In this document: positions 18,720-28,079 of the stretch, one piece after another
Numbering within the stretch: position 1 is the first letter of the stretch
Layout of the letters: the number at the start of each line of letters is the position of its first letter
Origin: an uncultured Verrucomicrobiota bacterium
Lineage (GTDB): Bacteria > Verrucomicrobiota > Verrucomicrobiia > Opitutales > Seribacteraceae
Length of the DNA: 64,000 nt
Direction of reading: 5' to 3'
NCBI GenBank assembly: GCA_902618175.1
Contig: CACMZN010000003.1
Location: forward strand, 1 to 64,000
Program-made: the position numbers and the translations under genes
Notes under the pieces: generated by a model
Databases searched by the model: none
Told to the model about the DNA's origin: nothing
What the model saw: the letters and a program-made list of their open reading frames with translations, nothing else

Positions 18720-19982
18720 TCAAGGCACGACTTCGTTTTCGACCATTTGTTCAAATGTCTGCCTTTTTCTTATGATTGCAAGTGTGCCGTCTTTCTTTTT
18801 GATTATTTCAGCAGCTTCAGGGAAAGAGTTGTAGTTTTTGGCGGACATTGAGGAACAATAAGCTCCTACGCTCTCGATCACACAGAAATCGTCTACCTCC
18901 CCACGAAGTAGATTTCTCGGTGCCAAGGTCTCAGGGTCACCAGGTGCAGGAGTAAGCAAATCTCCTGATTCACAGCAGTGTCCGACTACCACTTGATTTT
19001 CTACGGACCGAAATCTCTCCTGAGTAGGATTCGTCACTATTACAATTGGATGTTGTGCTCCATAAAGACTTGGGCGTAAAATTTCAGTCATCCCCCCATC
19101 GACTTTTAAAAAACGATATCCTTCCGATCCAGTCGAAGTCACGTCCTGAACGGAAGTTACCAGACTGCAGGCGTGAGCGAGCAAAAAAGTCCCAGGTTCG
19201 ATTTCGAGAGAAAGTTTTCTACCGGTCTCCTCGGCAAACTTTTGAAACAGTTCCTTAACCGGATTACCTATCTCTTTCAAATCAGTTGCCTCTTCGTTGT
19301 CCATGCGTGCGACTTTATAACCACCACCCAAGTTTAAAGTTTGAACTGAAGGAAAAGCTCTCACCAAATCCAGACTCATTGATGCCACCTTTTTCCAAAC
19401 TTCCGGATCTGATCCCGAACCGATATGGGTGTGAATGCGTTCCACCTTCAAACCATATTCGATGCATAATTTTTTAGCATTTTCCAAATCATCCTTCCAA
19501 ATCCCGAAACTGCTGGAAGGACCCCCCACATTTGTACGGTTCGTTCCTCCGGAACCCACCCCGGGATTAAAACGCAAACCAATTGGTTCATTGATTCGCC
19601 ATTTGGCAAATTTATGGATTTGATGGATGGAACAAAGGTTGATCTTCACTCCATCCTGCAACCAATAACGAAAATCATCCGACAATTCTTGGGAACTCAA
19701 GGAAATCAGTTCGGTACCAAATCCAGATCGAATTGCTCTTTCCACTTCAAAGACCGAACTTGCGTCAACACCTAAACCTTCATCGTTGAATATTCGAAGA
19801 ATCGCACCGGTGGGTGCGGATTTCATTGCATATCTTGCAAAAAGCCCAAATGCATTGGGAAAATCCTGAACCTGCTTGGCATTGGCCCGAAGGATTGCCT
19901 CATCATAAACAAAGCTCGGAGTTCCAAACTCAATGCGTATTTGTTCCAGTTCCTCGTAAGTTAAAAAATTCAGAGAATCCAT
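18720..19982 (-). CDS. lysA: Diaminopimelate decarboxylase-type PLP enzyme
   Basis: A 420-aa fold-type III PLP decarboxylase. The PLP lysine is in RYAMKSAPTGAILR (the YAxKAN-type motif), the phosphate-binding glycines in LNLGGGYK and HIGSGSDP, and the active-site cysteine in VGHCCESGDLLT, followed by GAYCSSMSAKNYNSFP. These fit meso-diaminopimelate decarboxylase, the last step of lysine synthesis. A carboxynorspermidine or other basic amino-acid decarboxylase of the same fold cannot be fully excluded by eye. It follows folA by 69 bp on the same strand. The 214 bp between it and pfp hold no gene that I can see. Confidence 0.82.
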   Translation of the reverse strand: MDSLNFLTYEELEQIRIEFGTPSFVYDEAILRANAKQVQDFPNAFGLFARYAMKSAPTGAILRIFNDEGLGVDASSVFEVERAIRSGFGTELISLSSQELSDDFRYWLQDGVKINLCSIHQIHKFAKWRINEPIGLRFNPGVGSGGTNRTNVGGPSSSFGIWKDDLENAKKLCIEYGLKVERIHTHIGSGSDPEVWKKVASMSLDLVRAFPSVQTLNLGGGYKVARMDNEEATDLKEIGNPVKELFQKFAEETGRKLSLEIEPGTFLLAHACSLVTSVQDVTSTGSEGYRFLKVDGGMTEILRPSLYGAQHPIVIVTNPTQERFRSVENQVVVGHCCESGDLLTPAPGDPETLAPRNLLRGEVDDFCVIESVGAYCSSMSAKNYNSFPEAAEIIKKKDGTLAIIRKRQTFEQMVENEVVP

Positions 19983-20051
19983 GAATTGAGATGTAAACCA
20001 TACAAATCATAACACAAGAGGCAAGCTTTCGAAGAGATGGGATTGCGTCGT

Positions 20052-20537
20052 TTATTTTGCAAAGACAAGAAACTCAAGGCGATAGCCACTCTCACTCGTT
20101 GTCTTACGAGAGATTTCACGATTGAAAAAGCTTTCCCAAGCGGGGAAATGCACATCGCCCGAGAAAGTTTCGTAAATCTTAGTAAGATATAAGTAGTGTG
20201 CAATCGGAAGAGCTTCTTCATAAATCTTCTGCCCCCCGCATATCCAAGCCGTCTTTCTCTCTTCTTCTGCGATTTTTAAGGCAAGACTTAAGGAGGTGGT
20301 TTTGCGAGCGCCGGGAAAGACGATTTTCTTGTTTCTGGACAAAACCAAAACCTCGTGCGAGTCTACATGTGGTTTGAACTCTTCATAGCAGTTTCTTCCC
20401 ATTATAAGTATACCACCTTTAGTGGTGGAGAGAAAATACTCCCAGTCCGCATTGATTCGCCAAGGCAATTTGCCGTCTCGTCCAATTACTCGATTGAGAC
20501 CACAAGCTACGATGATGTTGATTTGATTTGTCCGCAA
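20052..20537 (-). CDS. folA: Dihydrofolate reductase
   Basis: A 161-aa enzyme that reduces dihydrofolate with NADPH. Typical features in order are INIIVACGLNRVIGRDGKLPWRI (the Met20-like loop, with Trp, and acidic residue in INADWEYF), ILIMGRNCYEEF for NADPH binding, and WICGGQKIYEEALP near the C-terminus. Length is normal for bacterial DHFR. It lies upstream of lysA on the same strand and divergent from the helicase gene. No thymidylate synthase is next to it. Confidence 0.93.
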   Translation of the reverse strand: MRTNQINIIVACGLNRVIGRDGKLPWRINADWEYFLSTTKGGILIMGRNCYEEFKPHVDSHEVLVLSRNKKIVFPGARKTTSLSLALKIAEEERKTAWICGGQKIYEEALPIAHYLYLTKIYETFSGDVHFPAWESFFNREISRKTTSESGYRLEFLVFAK

Positions 20538-20614
20538 ATTTTAAATTAGCTTGGATTGTTTGGTTTTAGTCGATTTATCTTTGATTTTGCTTATGCAATA
20601 GGTTTGCGGGACAA

Positions 20615-23122
20615 ATGCAAACCAACATCAATCAGTTCGGAGAAACATTATCTTTGCCCGACTTTTGGCAGAGAAAGGCCTTGAATCTTCTAAGAGAAGA
20701 AATCGATGTCGTTCTGCATGCGCCGACAGGGGCGGGTAAGACCTTTGTTTTTGAAAAGTTGATCGAGTCTGGATGGAAGGGAAAAGCGACTTACACAGTC
20801 CCCACCAGAGCATTGGCGAATGACAAATTTCGAGATTGGCGAGAGCGAGGATGGGATGTCGGCTTGGTTACGGGGGATCTTCGTTACCAACCAAATGCTC
20901 CGATAATCGTTGCAACGATGGAAACACAACGCGGCAACATATCAAAGGGAATGGTTCCTGACATGTTGGTGATTGATGAATATCAACTGCTGGCAGACGA
21001 AAAGAGAGGTGCTGGTTATGAAGTAACTCTTGCGATGACTCCAAACAAAGTGAGGCTCTTATTGATGAGTGGGAGTGTAGGCAATCCTCATGAGGTGGCT
21101 GATTGGTTGAAGAGCCATGGACGTAAAGTTTCTTTAGTTTCGGAATCGAACAGACCAGTTCCCTTAGACGAAGTTTTTTTTGAGGCTCTCTTGAAAAATC
21201 GGTTCCGAGGCCCTAAAGTTCGAGGACAATGGCCCAAACTGGTGGCAAATGCGTTGCGGCTTGGCTTGGGACCCATTTTGATTTTTGCTCCTCGAAGAAA
21301 GGCGGCAGAGGATCTTGCTCTTCAGTTGGCTTCTGAACTCCCTGAGGTCGAATCTTTGGATTTAACCACTGAACAAAGAAAAATAGCAGGAAAAGAGCTA
21401 GGAGGCATCTTGAGGAAAAGAGTGGCTTATCATCATAGTGGATTGGACTATTTGAAAAGAGCTGGTTTGGTTGAACCCCTTGCAAAGGCAGGGCAGTTGC
21501 AAGTAGTGGTTGCAACCACAGGCTTAGGGGCGGGAATAAATTTCTCCATGCGGTCGGTCTTGGTGACTGATCGAGAATATCGAGTTGAAAATAATTTATC
21601 TATGCTTCGGCCAGACGAGCTTTTGCAAATGTTTGGGCGAGCAGGAAGGCGAGGTTTTGACGAAAGAGGTTTTGTGATCGTGGGTCCAAAGCAGACTCGT
21701 TTATCTGATGCCAGACCTGCGAAGTTAAAGCGATCGGAGTCTTTGGATTGGCCGGCTATGCTGAGTGTAATGATTGAGGCACGAAAAAAGGGCAAAGACC
21801 ATCTGAAGGCAGCTAAGTGGCTGGCTCGCAGACTGTTTACAAATGAGAAAGTGAATCTTGGTTTTCAGCAATTCTTGGGAAGACTGGTTGCTCCGCATGA
21901 AGATGAATTTGTACGGGAAACCGAACATCTTTGTGATTCTGATCGGGACAAGGTCATCGAAATGAGGAATTCGATCGGACTGTGGGAAAGAAGGGGGGGG
22001 CAGTCAAAAGCTCGTTTGGGGGAAGCGCTGGTTTTGGAAAAGGGCGAATGGGTAAGAGCATTGTCTTTGCCTGATACCCTAAGCAAAGTAAAAGTAGGAA
22101 ATCCTTGCAGATTTGGAAAAAGAAAAGAAGCGATTTATGGAAGAGAGATCCCTCTTGCCCTTACGGATTTGGAAAACCCTGAAGGGGAGGTGAGATTAAT
22201 CAAATCATTCAGAAAAAAATTGATGCTAGCGGCAACCGGAAAATCTCCTAAAGAAAGGAAAAAGTTTTCTAAGAAAATTTGGAAACGGAAAGGTTTGGAA
22301 AGTGAATTCAAAGAGTTTTTTCCTCTTGTTTCTCAAGGTGGTAGGTTGGAGCAATTTGTTTGCCGAGGGAAGATTTTAAGTGCTCGGTTGCGATATGAAG
22401 AAGCTACGATTCTTGCTTGGCGTGACGCTCGAGGCCGTCTTTTGCTTAATCCACCAATGAGAAGAGTGAAACGCGTTTATGATTCTCCATTCAAGGAAAA
22501 TTCGAGAGATGATCGTAAAGACTTGAGTCGCCTAAGTCCTTCGGAAGCATGGTTGGAACTTGGTCTGATCGATTCTAAAGCCGTGCCCACAAAAAGAGGT
22601 GAAATTTTCTCTATTTTTTCGAGAGGTGAGGGTTTGGCCATTGCGGTTGCCTTGGAGGATTCAACTTATCCCATTCGTGAATTGATTTACGATCTTTCGA
22701 ATCTTAGAGCAGGACATCGCTTCAGGTCATTCGCAATCACTGAATCTAGATTGGCTTTGGTATGTCGAGACGCATTCGGTTTGAAGGATTGTCCAGGTTA
22801 TTTGAAGGAAGGGATGCCTGTTGATTATGGTGAGGGTGCAGTAGAAGTACTCAGAAACTACAAAAATTTGCTTTCCTCAGAAGTTTTTGATTCAGATTTC
22901 AGTATTGGCGATCTCGAAAGAATTCGAATCGAATGGAGGAGCTTGCTTGCTCTTATCTCGCATGCCCCTGAATTGGAGAATTCCCGCTGGTTGGAATTAC
23001 AGAGAGAGGCGACTCGTATAATCGGAAAACATAGAAATGAGGATCAACTTCCGGAAATTCCGGATTTGCCTATTCGACAAAAAAGAAGATTTGAGTCGAA
23101 ACAGGGAGAAGAAGCATTGTAA
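20615..23122 (+). CDS. Superfamily II helicase, Ski2-like
   Basis: An 835-aa helicase. Motif I is APTGAGKT, Ia VPTRALANDK, Ib VATMETQRG, II DEYQ, III MSGSVGN, and motif VI QMFGRAGRRGFDERG; motif V is ATTGLGAGIN. Motif II normally reads DExH/D and here ends in Gln. The pattern (YHHSGLDYLKRAG, LVTDREYRVE, GRAGRRG) is closest to Ski2/Mtr4-like RNA helicases. After about residue 430 there are some 400 residues of unrecognised, strongly basic sequence. It stands alone between folA and valS. A role in RNA processing or decay is inferred from the family only. Confidence 0.87.
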   Translation: MQTNINQFGETLSLPDFWQRKALNLLREEIDVVLHAPTGAGKTFVFEKLIESGWKGKATYTVPTRALANDKFRDWRERGWDVGLVTGDLRYQPNAPIIVATMETQRGNISKGMVPDMLVIDEYQLLADEKRGAGYEVTLAMTPNKVRLLLMSGSVGNPHEVADWLKSHGRKVSLVSESNRPVPLDEVFFEALLKNRFRGPKVRGQWPKLVANALRLGLGPILIFAPRRKAAEDLALQLASELPEVESLDLTTEQRKIAGKELGGILRKRVAYHHSGLDYLKRAGLVEPLAKAGQLQVVVATTGLGAGINFSMRSVLVTDREYRVENNLSMLRPDELLQMFGRAGRRGFDERGFVIVGPKQTRLSDARPAKLKRSESLDWPAMLSVMIEARKKGKDHLKAAKWLARRLFTNEKVNLGFQQFLGRLVAPHEDEFVRETEHLCDSDRDKVIEMRNSIGLWERRGGQSKARLGEALVLEKGEWVRALSLPDTLSKVKVGNPCRFGKRKEAIYGREIPLALTDLENPEGEVRLIKSFRKKLMLAATGKSPKERKKFSKKIWKRKGLESEFKEFFPLVSQGGRLEQFVCRGKILSARLRYEEATILAWRDARGRLLLNPPMRRVKRVYDSPFKENSRDDRKDLSRLSPSEAWLELGLIDSKAVPTKRGEIFSIFSRGEGLAIAVALEDSTYPIRELIYDLSNLRAGHRFRSFAITESRLALVCRDAFGLKDCPGYLKEGMPVDYGEGAVEVLRNYKNLLSSEVFDSDFSIGDLERIRIEWRSLLALISHAPELENSRWLELQREATRIIGKHRNEDQLPEIPDLPIRQKRRFESKQGEEAL

Positions 23123-23285
23123 GGCAAATGAGTGATCTCGCTGCCTTACTTAAGCCTTGATTTCAGGTAGCAGGTAATCGGGTCGTTGTCTGGGTTTCAA
23201 AAGGCTTAAAGCCATAAACTTATGCAGTTTTTAATGTATTGGATTGACCCTAACGAACCTAATACTGAATTCCTTCATCACCCAA

Positions 23286-26030
23286 TCAAGTTTTCAAATC
23301 CTCAACATTTGAAATGGAAGCCCATGAATCCTGGTTTTTCTTAAGTTTTGCTTGGTTTTCAATCAACTGGAATTTTGCTCCTTCGACGATGTGAGGTGGA
23401 GCATTGGCAAGAAAAGGTTTATTGGAAAGTTTTGATTGAATGGTTCCGATTATTTTTTTCAATCCGTCTATCTCCTTTTCAAGCCTAGCTTTTTCAGCCT
23501 CCCGATCAATTTCTGTGGAAAGATCGAGGTAAAAAGAACCCATTCGAGTTACCAATGCCGCTTTCCCGTCGGGTGTTTCTTTAAGTCGCGTCAAACCAGA
23601 TGCTCCTACTGTGGTCGTGATCGAAGTTTCGTTTTGCAAAATTGTCTCTGCGTTCTCATCGTCAGTAAAAAACGAAAAAGCGATCTGTTTATTCTTGGAT
23701 AGATTCCTTTCTGCTTTGAGCCCTCGAAGTTGGGTGACCAGTTCACGAATTTTTTCCATTTCCTGCATTGCTTTTCGATCAACAACGACTCCGCCTGCCT
23801 CAATCGCTTGGATAAAACTCTCTCCACTTTCCGGTTTTGTGAATTGTATGGAATCTCCAGCCGAGAAGCCCAGCTTTGACCAAAGCTCTTCGGTAATGAA
23901 CGGAATGAATGGATGAAGAAGCAGGAGAATTTGCCTCAGGCATAGGTCTTGTATTGCCAAGCAGCTATCCTTGCTAAAATCCTCTTTTATTCTGCTTTTG
24001 GAGACCTCCACGTACCAATCACAGAAATCCGACCAGAAAAGTCGATAAATCGACTGGAGGACGGAATTAAATTCGAATTCTGAATAAATTCTTTCAACTT
24101 CATCCATCGTTTCCGCGACTCTCAATAAGATGGCTTGGTCATTTACGTCCAAGAATTCTGATTGAATTCGTCGGCAAATCATTTCGATTCGTGAGTTGTT
24201 TTCAATGGGTCCCGAATTTCGTCTGAATCTCGAGACGTTCCAAAGTTTGTTGCAAAAGTTTCTACCTTGCTCGATTCTCTCTTCAGAGAAACGTATATCT
24301 TGTCCTTTCGGAGCAATGCTCATTATCCCATGTCGTAATCCATCGGCTCCATATTTTGCTATCAAATCCAACGGGTCGGGTGAATTTCCCAGCGATTTGG
24401 ACATTTTTCTTCCTTTTGAATCTCGGATTATACCCGTAAAACAGACCTTTCTGAAGGGAATTTTTTCAGCGAGTTCGTTTTTGGGAATCCGTTCTTTCCG
24501 CTTGTAGCTTGGGCCTCGGAATTCGAGCCCAGCCATAATCATCCGAGCTACCCAGAAAAAAATAATGTCTGGACCGGTAACCAAAGTGGAAGTCGGATAA
24601 AAATAATCAAGGCCCTTATCCTCCATTTCTTCTTCATCAGGCCATCCTAAGGTCGCCAAGGGCCATAGCCAGGAAGAAGCCCAGGTATCGAGAACATCTT
24701 CGTCCTGTTCCCAGTTCTCCGGATCTGCGGGTCCCCTGACCGAAACATGCAAGTTTGATGGATCCGATCTGTTTTCACCCCTTCGATACCATACGGGAAT
24801 GCGATGCCCCCACCAGAGTTGCCTGCTTATACACCAATCTTGAATGTTGTCTAACCAATGCAAATAGGTTTTCTCCCATCTTTTGGGAAAGAACTGTATC
24901 AATCCTTCCTTAACTACTTGTTTGGCTTCTTCCACTCGAGGATATTTGAGAAACCATTGCTCGGAAAGTCTCGGTTCAACTGGAACGTCTGCTCTCTCAG
25001 AGAATCCAACATTGTTTTCATACTCTTCTTTTTCGATCAAAATCCCTTTTTCCTGCAATTGGTTTGCTATGAGTTTGCGTGCTGAAAATCTCTCAAGGCC
25101 CATAAAATCATAGCCCGCTTTTTGATTGAGAGTGCCGTCAGGATTGAGAATTTCAACAAGCGGAAGATCATGACGCTGAGCGATTTCGAAATCCAATTTG
25201 TCGTGGGCTGGAGTGATTTTAAGTATTCCCGTCCCAAAGTCCTTTTGAACCGCCTTATCAGCAACAATTGGAATAGCCATTGGATTGATTGGCCTCATTG
25301 CGTGTAAACCTTTTAGATTCCTCCATCTTGGATCTTCCGGATGAATCGCGAGTGCCACATCGCCGACTATGGTTTCCGGACGAGTGGTTGAAACCTCAAG
25401 ATAGGAACCCGGAGTTTCGACTATCTCGTAGCGAATCTTGTAGAGGATGCTTTTTTGGGGTTTCATGACGACCTCTTCATCGGAGAGTGCAGTAAGACTG
25501 GACGGACACCAGTTGACCATACGCTGACCTCTGTAAAGATATCCTTTTTTGTAGAGCTTCACGAACGCATGAATTACCGAATCGGAATAATTCTGATCCA
25601 AAGTATGTGCGTTTCTCCCCCAATCGCAGGAGCATCCAAGTTTTTTTAACTGGCGTAGAATGATTCCTCCGTGTTTGTCCCGCCAGAGAGCAGCGTGTTC
25701 GAGAAAATTCTCACGACCGAGTTCTTTCCTGGTACGACCCTCTTTTCTGAGGGATTCTTCAACTTTTGTCTGAGTTGCTATACCTGCATGGTCAGTGCCC
25801 GGTAGCCAAAGGACGGATTTTCCCTTCTGTCTTTCTCGCCGAGCTAAAATGTCTTGAATGGTATTGTTCAAAACATGACCCATGGTAAGAACACCCGTTA
25901 CATTTGGAGGAGGTATGACAATTGAATAGGGCATTTTGCACTTATCAATCTTTGCAGCAAAGCAACCCTTTTCCAACGATTTTTGGTAAAGGCGATCTTC
26001 CACGTCATAGGGAGAATATGTTTTGTCCAT
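23286..26030 (-). CDS. valS: Valyl-tRNA synthetase
   Basis: A 914-aa class I synthetase that charges tRNA-Val. The HIGH-like motif is PPPNVTGVLTMGHVLNN, the KMSKS loop is GRKMSKSLGNSPDPLD, and the editing domain contains STTRPETIVGDVALAIHPED. The WCISRQLWWGHRIPVW segment and the C-terminal coiled coil (EIDREAEKARLEKEIDGLKK) fit bacterial ValS. Length is typical. It is followed by a gene-free convergent gap with the helicase, and preceded by the rhomboid gene. Confidence 0.97.
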   Translation of the reverse strand: MDKTYSPYDVEDRLYQKSLEKGCFAAKIDKCKMPYSIVIPPPNVTGVLTMGHVLNNTIQDILARRERQKGKSVLWLPGTDHAGIATQTKVEESLRKEGRTRKELGRENFLEHAALWRDKHGGIILRQLKKLGCSCDWGRNAHTLDQNYSDSVIHAFVKLYKKGYLYRGQRMVNWCPSSLTALSDEEVVMKPQKSILYKIRYEIVETPGSYLEVSTTRPETIVGDVALAIHPEDPRWRNLKGLHAMRPINPMAIPIVADKAVQKDFGTGILKITPAHDKLDFEIAQRHDLPLVEILNPDGTLNQKAGYDFMGLERFSARKLIANQLQEKGILIEKEEYENNVGFSERADVPVEPRLSEQWFLKYPRVEEAKQVVKEGLIQFFPKRWEKTYLHWLDNIQDWCISRQLWWGHRIPVWYRRGENRSDPSNLHVSVRGPADPENWEQDEDVLDTWASSWLWPLATLGWPDEEEMEDKGLDYFYPTSTLVTGPDIIFFWVARMIMAGLEFRGPSYKRKERIPKNELAEKIPFRKVCFTGIIRDSKGRKMSKSLGNSPDPLDLIAKYGADGLRHGIMSIAPKGQDIRFSEERIEQGRNFCNKLWNVSRFRRNSGPIENNSRIEMICRRIQSEFLDVNDQAILLRVAETMDEVERIYSEFEFNSVLQSIYRLFWSDFCDWYVEVSKSRIKEDFSKDSCLAIQDLCLRQILLLLHPFIPFITEELWSKLGFSAGDSIQFTKPESGESFIQAIEAGGVVVDRKAMQEMEKIRELVTQLRGLKAERNLSKNKQIAFSFFTDDENAETILQNETSITTTVGASGLTRLKETPDGKAALVTRMGSFYLDLSTEIDREAEKARLEKEIDGLKKIIGTIQSKLSNKPFLANAPPHIVEGAKFQLIENQAKLKKNQDSWASISNVEDLKT

Positions 26031-26087
26031 AATAGTATTTCCTAGGGCAGTGTCGCGACAGCTTTCAGATTGACTGCAGATAAGATT

Positions 26088-26831
26088 TCATTTTCTACGA
26101 AACCTACGCGATTTGCGAGCAAAAGAGCGAGTGAGTCCTTTTTGAAACAATGGAACCCCCCTTTTTTTGAAAACAGGCGTCATTAGAATTCCAAATCCAA
26201 AACCACCCAAATGGGCTGCAATGGCTACGCCTCCGGCTCCTTTCATTGATTCAGGGAGAGCAAGAAATTGTTCGATTACCCAAAAGCCAAGCAATAGGAA
26301 TGCGGGGAGATTTATTGTGCCTACGAATATGAAAAACCAGTAGAAAACCCTAATGTTTGCTCTTGGGTAGACCAAAAGATATGAACCTATCACTCCAGAT
26401 ACGGCTCCTGAAGCACCTACCATTGGAATGTTTGAAGATGGAGAGGAAACGCCTTGTGTGAGTGCTGCAGTCGTTCCACAACAGAGAAAAAAAAGCAGAT
26501 ACCTTGACCTACCCATTGCATCCTCCACATTATCTCCAAAGAGATATAAGAAAAGCATGTTGCCCAAGAGGTGAAGAACTCCTCCATGACTGAACATGGA
26601 AGTAAATATGGTTGTCCATTCCCAGATGGATTTTTCAAAGCTAAAGTTGGATACTTGTCCGAAGAAAGTATGGGGAATGAAACCAAAGGTTGAAAAATAA
26701 GCCTCTTGTTGCGAGGAATCACGTGCGAATTGATAGGCAAAAAACACCCAGACATTGAGTGCGATCAAAAACCAGTTAAACAATGGAAATTTCTTGGTGG
26801 GATTATCATCCCGATAAGGAAGTACAAACAT
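26088..26831 (-). CDS. Rhomboid-family intramembrane serine protease
   Basis: A 247-aa polytopic protease that cuts membrane proteins within the bilayer. Six or so hydrophobic helices are visible. The family motif FSHGGVLHLLGNMLFLYLFGDNVED is intact, the catalytic serine lies in GASGAVSGVIGSYL, and the partner histidine in AIAAHLGGFGFG. The C-terminus is short and basic (KSRRFRRK). Its position upstream of valS on the same strand has no clear functional meaning. The substrate is unknown. Confidence 0.93.
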   Translation of the reverse strand: MFVLPYRDDNPTKKFPLFNWFLIALNVWVFFAYQFARDSSQQEAYFSTFGFIPHTFFGQVSNFSFEKSIWEWTTIFTSMFSHGGVLHLLGNMLFLYLFGDNVEDAMGRSRYLLFFLCCGTTAALTQGVSSPSSNIPMVGASGAVSGVIGSYLLVYPRANIRVFYWFFIFVGTINLPAFLLLGFWVIEQFLALPESMKGAGGVAIAAHLGGFGFGILMTPVFKKRGVPLFQKGLTRSFARKSRRFRRK

Positions 26832-26919
26832 ATTTACTTCTCGTTAAGCATTTTTTAGGACTACTTCAATGCCATTGAAGAAAGATACCAATTTGGAAAA
26901 AAAAGAATAAGTCTGCACC

Positions 26920-27165
26920 GTGTCGCGAACTCAAAGAAGATTGGGGATTTTCAGAAGTGAATTGGGAATAACTCTTACTTTTGGAGAAGAGACTTTTTTC
27001 ATAAGTGCAGGGGAACCTTTTTACAACATTGGCGTGAAGTCCCTTGAGAACGACGATTTCATTCCATTTTACGTTGAAATCGCCAGACGAAAAAACCTTG
27101 GGACAGAGTTTGTTGATTCACTTCGAAGACGGATCGAAGAGCATACCGAGAAAGAGTCCGAATAA
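26920..27165 (+). CDS. Small protein of unknown function (81 aa)
   Basis: A small charged protein starting at a GTG, with the sequence MSRTQRRLGIFRSELGITLTFG at its start and a Glu/Arg-rich helix at its end. It has no signal peptide or membrane segment and no recognised motif. It is divergent from the rhomboid gene and its stop lies 1 bp from the end of the convergent lipoprotein gene, so the frame fills the available space exactly. Coding status is likely but not proven. Confidence 0.5.
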   Translation: MSRTQRRLGIFRSELGITLTFGEETFFISAGEPFYNIGVKSLENDDFIPFYVEIARRKNLGTEFVDSLRRRIEEHTEKESE

Positions 27166-27166
27166 C

Positions 27167-27586
27167 TTACCGTTTAATTTTCTTGAGAATGGGATTTTTT
27201 GGGAAAAAAGTAGATTCAGGTTCTGTTGGGACATACCTTGCTCCTGGACCGATGGTTCTGGAATGAATTGCTAGGACCTCCAGTACTTGTTTCTTTGTCT
27301 CATAAGCAATTCTGAGTTTGAAGTTTTTGTCTTGAGGACCGAAGAAAACCAAAGTATCAACAGGCTTACCCTTCAGTGAACCACGTTCATATTCACCCAA
27401 AAGTGGTTCAGTCCAATAGCAGCTTAATTTAACATCATTGCCCTCGAGAAACTCTATTTGTACTTCCTTTTTATTACCTATTTGACCAACGAATTTTCCA
27501 TCAAGACCACTTCCCCCACAATTCGTTACCAATAAAACAAAGAGAAAGACAGAGACCCTGCTAAACGTCGATGACGTCATCATCAT
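27167..27586 (-). CDS. Small secreted protein, possible lipoprotein
   Basis: A 139-aa protein with a hydrophobic N-terminus ending in FVLLVTNCGGSGLDGKF. The cysteine after it could be lipidated, although Asn at -1 is unusual for a lipobox. The mature part is beta-rich (FVGQIGNKKEVQIEFLEGNDVKLSCYW). It begins with three Met codons and overlaps the 3' end of fxsA by 26 bp, which suggests translational coupling. Function is unknown. Confidence 0.7.
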   Translation of the reverse strand: MMMTSSTFSRVSVFLFVLLVTNCGGSGLDGKFVGQIGNKKEVQIEFLEGNDVKLSCYWTEPLLGEYERGSLKGKPVDTLVFFGPQDKNFKLRIAYETKKQVLEVLAIHSRTIGPGARYVPTEPESTFFPKNPILKKIKR

Positions 27587-27992
27587 TGCTTTTGAAGCTA
27601 GAGGTAGAGCGACTGAAATTTTGGGAGGTCTGAACGGATTTGGAAAAATTGACCTGAAATTTCTCAGCTAGGGACGTTCTTATGCGGGGAACCAGAAGAG
27701 CAAAACCAAACAGATCAGTCATGATTCCGGGTGTGAGTAGCAGAATGCCACCAATTACAATCATCGCACCTTCGATCATCTTGAGTGCTGGTGGTCTACC
27801 CGAGCGAAGTTCGGATTGTATTTTGCTGAGAGTCGACAGTCCTTGTTGCCGCGCCAAAGCTGCACCAAGAAAACCCGTGAGAATGATAAGGCCAAGAGTG
27901 GGCATTAGACCAATCCGAGCCCCAAGTTGAAGAAATAGATACAGTTCTGCGATGGGTATTGTAATGAAAAGAAATAAGAGGCGACCAAACAT
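27561..27992 (-). CDS. fxsA: FxsA-family inner-membrane protein
   Basis: A 143-aa membrane protein of the FxsA family, named for the E. coli protein that relieves F exclusion of phage T7. The conserved N-terminus (PIAELYLFLQLGARIG), the loop FLGAALARQQGLSTL and the helix GAMIVIGGILLLTPGIMTDLFGF are all present, with three or four membrane helices. The C-terminus is a Ser-rich tail (SQNFSRSTSSFKSNDDD). It is upstream of, and overlaps, the small lipoprotein gene. The normal cellular role of the family is unclear. Confidence 0.9.
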   Translation of the reverse strand: MFGRLLFLFITIPIAELYLFLQLGARIGLMPTLGLIILTGFLGAALARQQGLSTLSKIQSELRSGRPPALKMIEGAMIVIGGILLLTPGIMTDLFGFALLVPRIRTSLAEKFQVNFSKSVQTSQNFSRSTSSFKSNDDDVIDV

Positions 27993-28079
27993 AATCTTAA
28001 ATAATTACTTTAGGATACGAAAACCACCTCCAATTGCAAAGGATATCCTCTATTCGGCTTAAGAATCCATCCCCATAAG

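Noticed and set aside
23123-23285. Long-range inverted repeat aagcctt...aaggctt between helicase and valS as an RNA element
   Set aside because: Arms are only seven bases and about 45 bp apart, with no T-run; chance is a sufficient explanation.
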